DNA of 64,000 nt from Saururus chinensis (Eukaryota; Streptophyta; Magnoliopsida; Piperales; Saururaceae): contig CP141144.1 of the NCBI GenBank assembly GCA_035235625.1, positions 24,735,014 through 24,799,013 on the forward strand, written 5' to 3'. Below, in pieces: positions 1 to 12,084 of this stretch (position 1 is the stretch's first letter; the number at the start of each line of letters is the position of its first letter). The translations under genes and the position numbers were made by a program. The notes under the pieces were generated by a model. It was not told the DNA's origin, ran no database searches, and saw only the letters and a program-made list of their open reading frames with translations.

Positions 1-640
1 TTACCCCCTTTGCCTTGAGGATTCTTGCCCTTCATCTGGAAATTCTTGTTCTTGGATGGTTCTGGACGACCCTTTTGAGCCATGCTGAACCATGTTGGTT
101 GATGCATCTAAGCCCTTCATGTGAAATCTTCTCTCCTGCTCTAAGCCAAGCTTAGTAGTGAGATCGTTCATAGTCAACATTTTATCAGTCAAGGCGAAAG
201 CCATCGCCCAAAGGGTTGTTAAGCATTTCCAAGTCTCTCGCAATGAAGGACATAGCATTATGTTATCTAGCACGTTATCGAAGTTCTTCAGCTTCATATT
301 TTGATACTTCCTTTGTAACATACTGATATGGGCTTCAATATGCTCCCATCCCTTTTAGCAACTGCCTCAAGCATGTCCTTGGTAGTTAAGTGCTTTTCGA
401 AAAGCATCTCAATCATTGGCTCTACAAAAATGAGTATCATGGTCCCAGCCTTAAGGTCATCCTCCTTAAACATATCCTAGGCTCTTTTTAAAGCTACAAA
501 ATAGTTCTCAGGGGGGCAAACCTCTACTTTGTCCAAGACATGTGAGAGTCTCTTTAGCTACAGAATGAGGTGAATTCTTCTCTTCCATGTAACATTATTG
601 GTGTTGTTGAGTTTTTCAGTCTCACTCAACTTAGCAGCAA
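1..640 (-). pseudogene. Ty1/copia gag remnant (runs off left edge)
   Basis: Read on the minus strand from about 640, the translation has the order of a plant copia Gag: an N-terminal stretch with KLNNTNNVTWKRRI, then a helical region (LSHVLDKVEVCPPENYFVALKRA), then LTTKLGLEQERR near base 150. Copia Gag forms the particle that packages the element RNA. In-frame stops occur (after IHLIL, and after VALKRA near 478) and the frame changes between blocks, so it is not translatable as one protein. The matching PBS and 5' LTR lie at 5813-6578 on the same strand, separated by two later insertions. Protease, integrase and RT would lie beyond the left edge. The family call is from motif order; the precise copia lineage is not determined. 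Confidence 0.7.
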
Positions 641-818
641 TCATTCTAGAAGTCAATATGCTTAAGAAACCCAATAGCAAAGTAATGAGGTTGTGAAATA
701 CTCAAGGTCAAGATAAGATTTACTAGTAAATAAGATGGAATAAGATAGGACTCTTTAGCAACTAATAATCTAACCCAAGATATTATGTTGCAACATATAT
801 GAGAAAAGGTATCACTTA

Positions 819-1525
819 GGGTTTGGATTAGTAGAAAGTAAGGAAAAGAAAAATAATCTTTTAAAAATACCCCTATTTCCATTGTTTGTTGCAATGGGGA
901 AAGAAAAACTAGAGTGGAAACTAGGAAAAAATTGGCCCAACAACTTTCCACCCCTCAACACATGGATTTTGGTAGAAAATTTGCATATTAAAGACTTATG
1001 CCTTTAATATGTCTAGTGTCAACCTTGTCGCCAACACAACTACTACCACCACCACCGTCATTGTCATCACTACCGCTACCACCGCCACTGCCATGGCCAT
1101 CACAACCCCCACTGCTACCTCTACCACTGTCGCCGCCACCACCATCACTACTGCCACTCCTACCACCTTCGCCATTGCTGTCATCTCAGCTACCACCACT
1201 ATTCCCACTGCCACCATCACTATCACCACTGCCGCTACCACCACCACCGCTGCCGCCAGTGCCACTACCACTACCGTCATCGCTATCATCACTGCCACCA
1301 CTAACACCTCTGCCACCACCATAGCTGCCACCTCTACAACCACTATCACCCACAACACCATGGCTAATTCCACCACCACTACCACCATTGGTGGATTCAA
1401 GTTTCAATTTTCTATAGCAACATTAGTGCAACCAACTAGTAAATTTTGTTTAGGAATCTTCTACTTTCTCTTTCACCTAGATTCACTTTCCCTTTCTCCC
1501 GGTTCCTACTAATCCAAACAAACCC
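819..1525. mobile_element. PIF/Harbinger (Tourist-like) non-autonomous element
   Basis: The left end is GGGTTTGGATTAGTAG and the right end, read in reverse complement, is GGGTTTGTTTGGATTAGTAG, so the terminal inverted repeats agree apart from a 4-base indel. Both ends are flanked by TTA (816-818 and 1526-1528), the target duplication typical of PIF/Harbinger. There is no transposase. The interior is mostly a degenerate ACC/GCC trinucleotide array. It sits in the leader region of the interrupted copia element, so it is younger than that element. Confidence 0.75.
1019..1392 (+). repeat. Degenerate trinucleotide array (ACC/GCC/ACT)
   Basis: About 370 bases made almost wholly of triplets of the type ACC, GCC, ACT and ATC. 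It opens all reading frames and creates long artificial ORFs: threonine/alanine-rich and proline/leucine-rich on plus, valine/alanine-rich and glycine/serine-rich on minus. I do not regard any of these as genes. The array lies inside the Tourist-like element. Confidence 0.9.
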
Positions 1526-1970
1526 TTAGTATGTTCAAAACTTGTGAAATTACCAAAATGCTCCTCAAGAAATTTAAGGTTAATCTCACTTGATATAGAC
1601 TAAACAAATATCTAATTAATGAGATGATGAAAAGGAAGGTCACACTTGGGTCAATATAAATGACTATAATTGTCTAGACTAAATTCCCAAAAATGAAAAT
1701 TTAGTCATAGTTGAAGATCACTTACTAGTTGATCAACTGCCTATTCTTGACAGAAGATAGAAAGATTATCAATCGATTACCTGAGCAACTGATTGATTGA
1801 TTTGCCCTAAAATTGGAAAAAAAATAGTAAGTCATTGATCGTAAGACCAAACGATTGATCGCATGAAATCTCGGCCTAAATTTAAGTTTTAAAAGAAAGT
1901 GTGTCAATCGATTGCAGAGTGCCTCGGCCAAAAATTAGATTGAAATAGTGTGTATACCGATGATTGCTTG

Positions 1971-4900
1971 TGTCATGGCCCGGATTTTTAAAAGCATTTT
2001 TTCAAAAGCACGAACGGTAGGTAGCAAAATTTGTTTTTCCTTTAAATACAAAACAAACCATTCGATTAAATATCCAGGTCATGATAATTGGGGTTCACAA
2101 ATACGAATATCAAATCATATGATATTATTTAACATCTAAAAATTCATAAAGACCAGCTCATCCATCTAAGTACAAGTCTGTCACCCGTCTGAAAATAAAT
2201 AACAAGTTGACTCTCACGCTTAAGGTACACTTACGTATCGGAGTTTCAAAAATGCAGAATCTTCTTCTTGTGCTCACCTTTCTTGATCTCACCTGTTGTC
2301 GCCTAGAGAATCTGCAACAAACCAAATGAAACAACCACAACAACAACAATGGAATCTCTCCGCTTTCAGGAGAAGAGCTTCCAAAGGACAAATGGTTTTA
2401 TTAATATTTTTCAGATCGGGCCAACATCACCCGATGTTAGTTGCCTACGTACTCATCAGACAACATCTCCAATGTTTCCAACAAGATCGGATCCAAAAGT
2501 AGTTCTGCCTAAAAACTACTCTATCCTAAGAAGCATAACATCACACATGCAATGCTTAGATATTTTCAACCTACATTTTAGTAAATCCTTTAACTGTTCC
2601 ACTTGTCTAATTAACAAGCAATATCAAACAATGTTATTAATTATCTCACAACTCTTGTTCAATAATTAATACTATAAAATCTGTAACTTAGAGATAACTC
2701 ACCCCTCGAGAAACCTCCAAATAAGGTACTCCAACCTTGGACTAGACTGCTTAACAGCAGCTTGACCTAAATCCCCAGGGCTCTCAATAGCCTGCCACGA
2801 ATCTGGAGAAGAGGATCCCAACTGTGCTCATGGACACAGATTGGCGAGAAGCACAAGCCTTCCATGATGCTCATACAACTCCGCTTTTCGTACGTACTAA
2901 ATAGTCCTAGGAAGACCTGCGAGAGACCCGCGGTAAAGACCCTCTGGTCAATACCCAAACCGTCGTGACGATGAAGATGCATATTGCAATCTCCACCTTC
3001 CCAACGCTAGGAGAAAATGTCTTATAAGACATTACTAATGTATCAATAGAAGCCTTAGGTCCTTATGACCATTGACTTCCCCCAAACATCTGAAACTTAG
3101 ACTAAATTATTTTCATCCAATCAAGTAACCACTTAACCTTGTGGGTCCTCTTCACCTTGTGAATCGGCCCACAAAATAGCTCATCCACTGAGCTATGACT
3201 CAGAGAACATCCCATAGCCACCATCGGTTCATTAACCAAGGTAAGATCTATGTCAAGGCCCCGTTCACTCCATGAACTGGTCCCAACCCTAAAGAGGGTA
3301 TTTTAGTCATTATCTTTATTAGGTATTCTCCCCTCAAACCAACAACAACCCATGGCTCTTGATTAATCTTGATTAATCTTAAATTACTAATATAACTTAA
3401 AACATCAATATCAAAAGCATGCATCAGCATAAATAATCATGCAATTATACAAACGTATAAATAATAAACGGAGGCCCATTGCATTCATTCGCAAGGCCAG
3501 GGCTCAGAGACTTCAAGCCTGATAAGTAAATTAACATATTCCACGAGTGACGTATAAAATGCCATAGCGGATTTCTGCGTTGTGTTACGGACACATGCAA
3601 TACACTGCCCTAAACCCTGAGAATTAGGATTTTCCATTAGTTTCCCATGACACTGTGACCTGTCAAGGTCTTCGTGTCACCAACCAGTCACACCCCTTCC
3701 TTTTGAAGTCATTTATAGGGTACCTTAACTCTTGATTCCTAGGTCATCTGTTTCATCAGAAACAGAACATATTGCCCCTAAGGGCATTAGGGTAATTTTA
3801 CCACCTAAGGTATGATACCCTCCCTTGGATCATTCTAGTCATTTTACTACACCTCTATTGATTTAAGTCATTGACCTCTCACAAGGCTCCACTCTCAGAC
3901 CGACTCACGCTTCCATTCACACGAATGTGGGCAGCTCCGCTCAAAGGGTATTTTTGTCATTTGGTTTAAGGCCTTAATGACATCCAATGGGTGTAAAATT
4001 AAAACCAAGGGTACTACTGGCCTTCATGGACTCTGTGTAATTTTCCTGGCATGTGACGTGGTCGTGAACTCCTTGAACCGACCCAGGTTTTGACTAACAG
4101 TTTATAATTAACCTAGGGGCAAAAGGGTCAATTATCCACTCACTGGGATTTTTCCTCATTTATTGGTTTGGCATATAATCAGGTTACTCATTAAACTCTC
4201 ACTGATAATTTTCCCAAGTTTTAACCCAATTCATAGGCCCTTGAACCGGAGCCCCGAAGTTGGGTAAATGGTTTTCACACAATGATTTAACTACTAGGGG
4301 TAAAAAGGTCATTTCACAGTCTCTGGGATTTTTCCCCAAGTTGAAACTTGGTTAGAACACTCCCACACTTCTTGGGGTCCTCGAGTATTTTTCTAAAATA
4401 TTTTTGACAGTTTTATCCCCTTGAACCGGACCCGGTTCAAAATCCCCTTTTTTTTAAAAAAAAACCAACCCGAGCCAGGTCAGCGGTTCAGCCCGAAATC
4501 GGGCCAGATTCGCTGACCCACTTGTGGGTCGTCTTCCTCACGGAGACGCCCGCAGGGTCGCGGGCGACGGCTGGACTGAGCGTCCACCACCGCCGGTCCG
4601 GCTTTCCGGCATGGGCAAAGTCGCCCACGCCAGGGCTGCCGAGGCGGAAGCCCAATATCTAGTGCTCCGTCCGGCGGCGCCCAGATTGGATCTGGATCCC
4701 TCAACTTGGCCGTGTCCTCCGGCCGCATCTTCTGACCGCTGTCGGCGTAACACCAGCCTCAGGGCCAGGCCGGGATGAATTTCCGTCAAGCGGCGATTCT
4801 ATTGGCTCTGGCCCCGCTGGCGGTTGGTGGCTATTCCCTTTCTGTCCGGTGGCCCAAAGGCTCCGCCTTCCCACAAATTACTGCCGGCTGTTCTAGCCGC

Positions 4901-5641
4901 CGCCTCGGCTGGCCGCAGGGCCGGGACTGGTCGGCCCGCCATCCAACGGCGATTCTAACCATTTTGGCCCTGAGTCCAGCTGGTGACCGGCCGGTCTCCA
5001 CCGAGAAAGAAGCAGCCGGTGAACGGAAAGATCACTGATTTAGATAAATTTAGGAACAGTCGCTGCAACGTTAAAACTAATGAAATAAAAATTGCAGAAA
5101 TCATCCTTTCCATTCAGATTTAATGAACTAAAACCTCTGCCAAGTTCGACTTCGAGCCTAATATAAGAATCCTACCTCAATTTGTCGATTTGTCGTCGAT
5201 CCATCGCCGCTGGAGCATCACCGGAATTTCGCCGGAAAATTCTAATGGCGGCTCATCCTCCATCCCAAAAAGCTCCTCTTCTATTAGCCCTAATTCGCCT
5301 TTTATAGGTATGGGATTAGGGCTCCTAATCCCATGAAAAATTAGGCCTCAAAAACCCAATTTCATAATAGTAATTAAACGGGTCCATATAGTGACTTAAA
5401 CGGATAATTTGCACGTTTAATTCGGGTAAACGGGTCCTACACGATATGTTCAACTTCAGACAGTCGTATCTCCTTCATCCAGACTCCGATTCGTGCGTTC
5501 ATGGTGGTGTTTCAAAGCTCTTTACTTTAGCCACCACTTCCAACTGATGATCAAGTTATTCCAACAAAAAGATCAAGGGGTCTAGCACCCTAATTTCCAC
5601 GTGTACGACTTCGGAAATTTAGAAAATTCCCGGACGTTACA
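1971..5641 (+). mobile_element. Solo LTR of a Ty3/gypsy retrotransposon (family A)
   Basis: Starts TGTCATGGCCCGG and ends CCCGGACGTTACA (TG...CA). It is flanked by a perfect 5-bp target duplication, GCTTG at 1966-1970 and again at 5642-5646. No PBS or polypurine tract and no gag-pol lies inside, so this is a single LTR left by recombination between the two LTRs of a full element. At 3.67 kb it is a long LTR. A related copy lies on the opposite strand at 29723-30471 plus 32934-35047. It matches at the 5' end (AATTGGGGTTCACAAATA), at repeated GGGGxAAAAxGGTCA motifs, and into the GC-rich part. The gypsy lineage is not determined. Confidence 0.88.
4480..5038. other. GC-rich segment inside the solo LTR
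   Basis: This part of the LTR is much richer in G+C than its surroundings. It opens short overlapping frames on both strands (for example 4524-4778 plus, 4480-4728 minus, 4775-5038 plus). None has a recognisable domain and none is shared as protein with the related LTR at 32934-33310, which is also GC-enriched here. I read it as LTR regulatory or leader DNA, not a gene. Confidence 0.6.
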
Positions 5642-5812
5642 GCTTGTACTAGCGATCAATCATTGGTAAAACTGTAAATAAATTTCTAAAGTCTTTCATG
5701 TGAAAACACAAGTAAAAATATCGTATAAATTTACCACAACATCAACCAAAATATAAGAATTGATAAATTGCTAAAAAGATGAATCTTTCTGCTCTATGAC
5801 ATCCACCAAATT

Positions 5813-5826
5813 GGGCTTTGATACCA
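5813..5826 (-). promoter_or_regulatory. Primer-binding site of the copia element (tRNA-iMet type)
   Basis: On the minus strand TGGTATCAAAGCCC begins four bases inside the LTR end. This is the usual plant copia PBS pattern, complementary to the 3' end of initiator-methionine tRNA, with one mismatch to the common TGGTATCAGAGC. It fixes the element orientation as minus and the LTR at 5831-6578 as its 5' LTR. Confidence 0.8.
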
Positions 5827-5830
5827 CTAA

Positions 5831-6578
5831 TGGGCACAGCGGGAGGGGCTGAACTGGCCGTTGCCCACATGATGGTAGAGAGCCTTTGGTGGTACCAAAG
5901 GAGCAATTCCTCACACAAACATGCAATAAAAACAATTTATAGTGAGTAATATAATCAATTCATAAAACTAGCACATATATATTCAATGAATCTTAGAATA
6001 ACACGCACTCACCTCTGGGATCTAGCCCCTCGATGCAAAGAATTGATAATTATTTTACCAAAATGCGCTTTTAAATCAATATAAACACACTCATAAAGTT
6101 AGGGTTACCCCTTTGGCGTGTTTTATAAAACTGGTTAAAATTTCCTTCTCTTTACACCAAAGAGAAGCCCTTCCTTACTTTGCCAAATTGCTGGGAAAAC
6201 TCATGGCTTTGAGAGGGCTTGAAGGAAGATAGAATATAAGAGATGATGGGAGAGATAGACTATGCTTTCTAAGTGCAAAGTCCTTGAAGAAGGTCTCCTT
6301 TCACCTAGATCATCACACACCAGAAAGGGAAGGAAAACATTCTGCCTTGTCTCAGTTTTTCTCCCCAGTTATGTAGCCCTTGATAACACATGACAGACGA
6401 AGAAGATGATGGTCGATAAGAGAGTCCTTCCCTCCCTCATGCATATAATTTCCCATGTCTAAATCCATGTGAGGATACATGGGGCCCACCAATTTTCTCT
6501 TAGGTAAATCTTTCAAACTCTCCGATTTCAGGTCTCTTCTGGGTTATTTTTACGTGGGTTAGGAACTTACACCCAACA
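5831..6578 (-). mobile_element. 5' LTR of the minus-strand copia element
   Basis: Read on the minus strand it starts TGTTGGGTGTAAG at 6578 and ends GTGCCCA at 5831, followed by TTAG and the PBS. Length is 748 bp. Together with the leader (5647-5810, 1529-1965, about 650-818) and the gag remnant at 1-640 it forms the 5' part of one copia element whose rest is off the left edge. The target duplication cannot be checked because the 3' LTR is outside the window. Confidence 0.8.
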
Positions 6579-8090
6579 ATTCCAACTCTAGGAAGAAGAG
6601 CTCGAGATGAATCTGGTGGTAGAACTTGAAATCTATCAAGGCCGGCCTGATTTGGGCACAATCAGATCTGACTTGCCTAGGCCTCAGCGAAGTTATTACC
6701 GCTACCACCAATGGAGCCGCAACTACCAATGTTGTCACTGTCTTTACCGGGGTTGGAGAATGGGATAAAGGGTAATTTTGGGTTGGGGTAGTAAGTAAGA
6801 AAAAGAAGGGTTTATGAGGTTTGAGGAGTAAAAAATGTGGAAATTTTTAGTAAAACAGGGTATTAAGCAGATTTTTTAGGGTGCATAAAGACACGTTCTT
6901 GACTAAAACGCGGAAAATACTACTCCATATGTCCTAAAAATAACTCCATTTGACTTTTCAAAACAAATTAAATTTAATTTATTTTAAAAAATTAAATAAA
7001 ATTATTAATATAAAATGGATGAAATATTTTAAAGTTCAATTAGCACTAGATTCTAATATTAAAATGTTTCGAACTGAGAGAAGGTTTGATTATGCAACCT
7101 TCAAGATAAGGAACTCAAATGCTCTAATGATTCACCAGGGGAAAGCACACATAATCTACCCACCAAATTATAATTTCCGTGTTCTTTGTGCATTTTCGTG
7201 TACGCCATTGATCCAGGGCGGGACATAGACAGCTGGGAAGCTTCAGCAACACCAATGGATTTGAATTATAACATATGTGTTATTACCTCTTCCGCTATGT
7301 AAACATATCATTCTACTTACATAAAGTGTCAAGGGTGACCATTGGTTGTTCACAAATTTTCTATACTACACTCAAATTTTCTATAATACCTATAAATATG
7401 AGTTTAAATTGGTATTTAGTTTGGGTGTATTTTAGTAAAAAAATTTAAGTAGATTTCAAAATTATCATATGATGCCATGTGTAAGTTAGGTACTCATTGA
7501 ACCTCACTTTTAATATTGTGTTATATTCAATTTTGTAAGGCAATATCCAGTGCTCTCGACCTCAGATTTTCATGTTTTTATTAGTGTTTAAAAGTTCTTA
7601 ACTAGCTCTATCAAATGAGATGCCCTATAGATATCTTTTTTTTTAAGTTTTTAGTGAATCTTATGCATACGATGGCAATATATTTTTTGTATTTTTTTCC
7701 TATATCACATATGTGCAAAGACAAATTAAATGATATATACACTATTGGAGTATTGACTATTTTTCACATCAAGATTATAGATGAGAGGTCACATTCTTCT
7801 GTATTATATATCTATTAATATCTTATCAAGTTCTTATATTGGCTAAGATTAATATCATAAAATTTTATGTCAAAATATTTTACATCCAAAGTGCACATAC
7901 ATTTTTGCTAATTCGTTTTATAACATTGAGGCCTTCTCAAGCCTGGAATAATCTAGGCAATAAACATCTGATAGCGCCACGGAGATCTCTAGAACATTAG
8001 CCCATAGTTAACAAATTTTGGTTGCATTGGAACCAGAATACCTCACAAGTTCAATTGATTTCTAGCTTATCAAATCATTAAAGTGATATA
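6579..8090. other. Intergenic, no gene seen
   Basis: AT-rich sequence with short frames only (6950-7228 and 7615-7818 plus), neither with a recognisable domain. A possible Stowaway relic occupies 6918-7022. The stretch 6700-6780 has some GC-rich sequence but no open gene. Confidence 0.5.
6918..7022. mobile_element. Possible Stowaway-like MITE relic
   Basis: Begins with CTCCATATGTCC followed by AAAATAACTCCATTTGACTTTTC, which resembles a Stowaway end (CTCCCTCCGTCCC...). The other side (ATTATTAATATAAAATGGATGAA) is only weakly complementary, so the right boundary is uncertain. Confidence 0.4.
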
Positions 8091-8288
8091 CTCTCCCATC
8101 TTAAATTAATAGCTTTATTTGACAAAAATATTTGTTCCATATTAATATCTCTACTTTGTTAAATTTAAAAAATTGAGTATATAAAAAAGAGTAATATAAG
8201 CTTATTTTTTTCTCTTAGATGTAGGTTTTATTATTTAATAATATTTAATATTTTTTTAAATATAATTATTAATATAATACGGAGGGAG
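8091..8288. mobile_element. Stowaway-like MITE
   Basis: The left end CTCTCCCATCTTAAATTAATAG and the right end in reverse complement CTCCCTCCGTATTATATTAATA are related. TA precedes the left end; the right flank is AA, so the TA duplication is imperfect. The interior is AT-rich and has no coding capacity. Confidence 0.6.
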
Positions 8289-8839
8289 AATTTAAATAGA
8301 TGGGGAGCCATTGAAAAGTAGAAGGTTCGGGAGAACCGCTTGACCTTTTTGTATCACATGACTCACGCCTCCGACAAAGTGAATTTTCACCCAATACGCT
8401 TGATAGAATATGAGGCAGAGACTTGATAAATTTCTAAATGTCTCTATCTTCGCAGGGCCTTGAATACAAGTTTCATTATCATTCCTTAGTTGATTATGTT
8501 ATATAAAATGATAAAAATCAGTTCAAATAAGCCATCTTACAAATGAAAGAAGGGCAGCAAAGGAAGATATTAACAGCCATTTCAGCGTCATGCACGATTT
8601 TCTTCCATTGTTCTTTTCCCACCTTCTGGACTTTAGCTCCGGGAATCTAATCAAATCAGCGAAGTACATCTGCATAGAGAGTGAGCCATACAAAAAGTAT
8701 GGGCTGGAGAAAGACGACTTGTTTGTCACATTGAACTTTCATCAAACGTTCCAGGCAGGGACTTGAGAAGAGTCAAAGGTGCGGCTGTGTCTCCACAGAG
8801 CTGCAAGCCCACCACCACAAGATTTATTCGTGTAGATCA
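8289..8839. other. Intergenic, unrecognised minus ORF
   Basis: A minus frame at 8523-8729 encodes 68 residues with a hydrophobic C-terminus (LLISSFAALLSFVRW). I do not recognise it. It may be a scrap of a decayed gene or LTR that continues at 12436 on the other side of the hAT insertion. Confidence 0.35.
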
Positions 8840-9105
8840 GTGACAAGGAGCTAGGGCTGCAAGAAATATGGGCAGGCCCGAAGCCCGGCCCGACCTGGCC
8901 CGAAATTTTATATAATTGGGCTTTAAATTTTATTCAATCAAACGGGCCGGTCTTGAAAGTTTAGAGTTTATAACATTTTGGGCTGGGCTCGGGCCTGGGC
9001 TAAAAATTCTTAAAAACCCGGCCCGGCCCTTTCTAGCCCGTTTAACCATATCCATTTTAATCATGCGGTCCTGTGTGTGTGTAGTTTGGTATCATCGGAT
9101 AAATG

Positions 9106-9328
9106 CCAGCAGAGAAGCCCATCGTCTCCGCCGCTCTGCAGCCCTAAATTTCCTCGCCGCTCTCCTACTTCGTCCATTGTTTCCCGATTCTTCCGCCGTT
9201 GTGCCTGTGCAACCTAATTTCTCCCCATTTGCAGTTGCAGCCAGCAGAGAAGACCATCGCCGCTCTGCAGCCCTAATTCCTCACCGCTCTCCTGCTTCGT
9301 TCATCGTTTCCCAATTCTTCCGCCATTG
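9106..9328 (+). repeat. Imperfect tandem duplication inside the hAT element
   Basis: Two copies of a unit starting CCAGCAGAGAAG and running through CCGCTCTGCAGCCCTAA, TTCCTC.CCGCTCTCCT and TTCTTCCGCC: 9106 to about 9205, and 9241 to about 9328. They are separated by about 35 bases. The pyrimidine-rich, GC-rich character resembles the 5' UTR of a plant gene. Confidence 0.7.
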
Positions 9329-10012
9329 ATTTATTTTTGTAAAAGGAAAAGATGGGATGGGGGATTTTTCTCGTTGTTCTATCTTCTATCACCCTAGATC
9401 CTGAATTCACTTCTTTGTTTATTTACTTCCTCTCATGTTTTAAGGTTGTAGCAGCGTGGTATTGGTCTTTTCTACCTCTTTCCTTTGGATTTAAACACTC
9501 CTATGGAGTTTATATATGTTGGCAGTACCACCTGAATTCAATATCCGTAAGTGGTTGTTTAGCTGCTTAAAATGTGGTCCCTTTGTTGGATCTAGTTCTC
9601 TGGAAATTGATTGAAGGAAGATCGCCCACCCGATTTGCTGAGAGTAGTAGGTAACGTCATTCTTGCAACATTTTTTCCCCAGTTTCTTGGACAGTTTTTA
9701 TGTTTATGTTCACTGGAATTTACTTGTGTATGTTTTGTGTCCAGTGATAGTTCAATGAATCCTGAAGTGGTCAGTCTGTTGTCACCATGAAGGTAAGTGG
9801 GTATCTTATTGCTTTAAGTCCTGACGAGGAGGATGAATCCTATCATTTCTCTGTTTATGGTAGTTTAGGTGTTAATTAACGAGAAGTATTTGCTCTTAAA
9901 TGATTGGGGCTTTCTGTAAGTACTATGAGGTGAGGAACCAGCTGATTAAGCTAGCATATTATTATCTGGAAGTTGTTTATGTTTCATCAACCCCATGATC
10001 GTCTATCCCAGA

Positions 10013-10070
10013 AAGCCCTAGCACCAGATGATCATCACATAAAGCCCCAGCACCAGATGATCATCACATA
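10013..10070 (+). repeat. Direct repeat of about 29 bp, two copies
   Basis: AAGCCCxAGCACCAGATGATCATCACATA occurs twice in tandem with one base difference. It lies just upstream of the exon-like block at 10079 and disrupts its frame. Confidence 0.8.
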
Positions 10071-10078
10071 GTTCCAAG

Positions 10079-12084
10079 AAAGATTGTTATTACCTAGTCT
10101 GTGAAAGATGTTCAGAGTTTAATGGATGATGACCTTGTTTTAAAAGACAAGATTGGCACATTTGTGAGTATCTCCTTTAAGTTTAGAGTAATGAAAACTT
10201 AACGCTGACTTGCTAATTTAATGAATCTACTGCCTTTGACATGTGGTTAATATCTAACCTACTTGGGATATGTCGGCTCAAGGAAAAAGTTTTAAATATG
10301 CATATCAAGGCTCGTGGCTTAAATGTGCAGAATTATCTCTTATTTTTGGCATTTATATGTCATTGAATTATTTGTCATTTTGTCTTCCTTAGCAAGTTTA
10401 CTTTTGGAGTCTTCCTAGTTGTGCTGGGAGCTAGGTAGAAATTTCTGTTTGTATTTAATATATAATTGAAGGCAGTATATGATTTTTCTTTGGAAATACT
10501 TTTATCTATATTATCTTTGTTCTGCCATACTATATGTAGTTTAGATATGCATGGAATCGGATCTCTTAATCAGTAAGGAGCGCTTGGCAGAACTAATGGA
10601 ACAAATAGATGCACTACAGAAGGGCAGAGAAGAATCTGTAAGTGTGTTTGAGTTTATGCCGATTAGTTTATTGTATTAACACTCATGATCAAATTTCTTT
10701 TGGCATTTGACTTGGGTTCTCCTATAGCTTGTAATGGAAATTAATTTCTTTTTTATCTAATAATGTCTCTTAATATCTCATTTGAACAGGGAGACCAAAG
10801 GCTAATAAGCACAACCTAAGCCTGAAGCTAACAGGGAAAATGCAACTAAACCTGAACCTTCATCTGCAAAGCCAAAAGCTCAAGAAGGACCAAGTAAAAA
10901 AGAAAAGCTAATTGAAGATGGAGGTGAAGATGATGATTCCGATGAGGATGACTCATATGCATATGATTCTAATGAGGTGCTTTTACTCATTCTTCTTTAT
11001 AATACTCAGTCGATAAAACCATGTATGCTTCTCTTGAACTAAATAATTTATTACATCTTTAGACCATGCTAGGAGTTTACTTTTTGATTCTTTTGTTTTG
11101 GCACTTGTACCTTATGAATGTCCTAACATGGAAGTTTTGTGAGTTTGTGTTTTTTGGTTTGCAGTCACCTTGTTCTTTTATTCCTCTCTATTCCATGTCT
11201 TGTGTTCAGTCTTGTTATTAATCAATAGAAGCTTCATGGAAATATAGTTTGCTACCTCCCAAACAGGCAGTTTCAGTTGTCAATTCAGGATTGCTGCTAA
11301 TGGCTTATGGCTGTGATGGGTATAATGTTTCCAGCAGTGCTTCATTTCACACATTCAGAGGTGCAAGAGTTACAATCTGAGCTGTCACTTTCGAGGTTTA
11401 GCAGTTGCATTATGCTTGTTGCTTACGCAGGCAATCTTTACTTCGAGTTGAAGACTCAACAAAGCCAATATAGTCCCATTGATGAGGTGAAATGTGCTTT
11501 TGCACAGATTTTGATTTTTTTTCCCCTTAAGTTGGTTGAATAATTTCTAGTCTTAACATTTTGATGAGGTGATATGTACTTTTTTGCTGCTAAACACACT
11601 GTCCTTCACCATTATCCTATGTGTCACTTCCTCAATGTCCTCATGTAGTGAATAAATTTGAGCCCAATTTGTGTCACTCCCTGCCCTTAATGGAGACATC
11701 TACAAGTTGTCAATCAGATATTCCACTAGTGATGTAGTAAGATTCTTGTTATGTACTGAGCTGCTCTTTTGCCATTGCTATAGTTTAAAATGGTCTATAA
11801 ACTGGTTTTCTATTTCCCAACTTGTGATTGAGCTGAAATTTATGTCTTCACTGATGACTACGTGGCAGACCTCTGGGCACATATAAAGGTTCCCTCCCTT
11901 TCTGTCTGTGTGTGTCTCTAGGTGAATATGCATGTTCGTTCTGGGTAAAAGCATACAAAGTTATCTCCAAAATATGGTTATGCTTTTTTGTAGTATAATA
12001 ATTTCATATACTAACTTTGTTTTATTTTAATTTTGTGTAGGCTAATGGTGAAGATTGTCAAGATGCACCGAGGGATCAAGTCTA
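10079..12084 (+). pseudogene. Captured gene fragment with exon-like blocks
   Basis: Blocks with plausible splice borders: 10079-10164 (…KDVQSLMDDDLVLKDKIGTF, then GTGAGT); about 10545-10638 (ESDLLISKERLAELMEQIDA…, after TTTAG and before GTAAGT); about 10817-10975 (Lys/Pro/Glu-rich, then the acidic EDGGEDDDSDEDDSYAYDSN); and a short end at 12040-12084. The second block could form a helix. The acidic tract and Lys/Pro-rich linker suggest a nuclear protein, but I cannot name the gene. A stop in the first block and a frame break at about 10800-10817 make it non-functional as read. It lies wholly inside the hAT element, which argues for transposon capture. Confidence 0.5.

Noticed and set aside
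996-1512. Long ORFs on both strands (up to 167 codons, Thr-, Val-, Pro- or Gly-rich)
   Set aside because: Products of the ACC/GCC trinucleotide array; no start context, no domain, all frames open for the same reason.
4480-5038. Overlapping ORFs of 82-87 codons in GC-rich DNA
   Set aside because: High GC lowers stop frequency; located inside a solo LTR and not conserved as protein in the second LTR copy.
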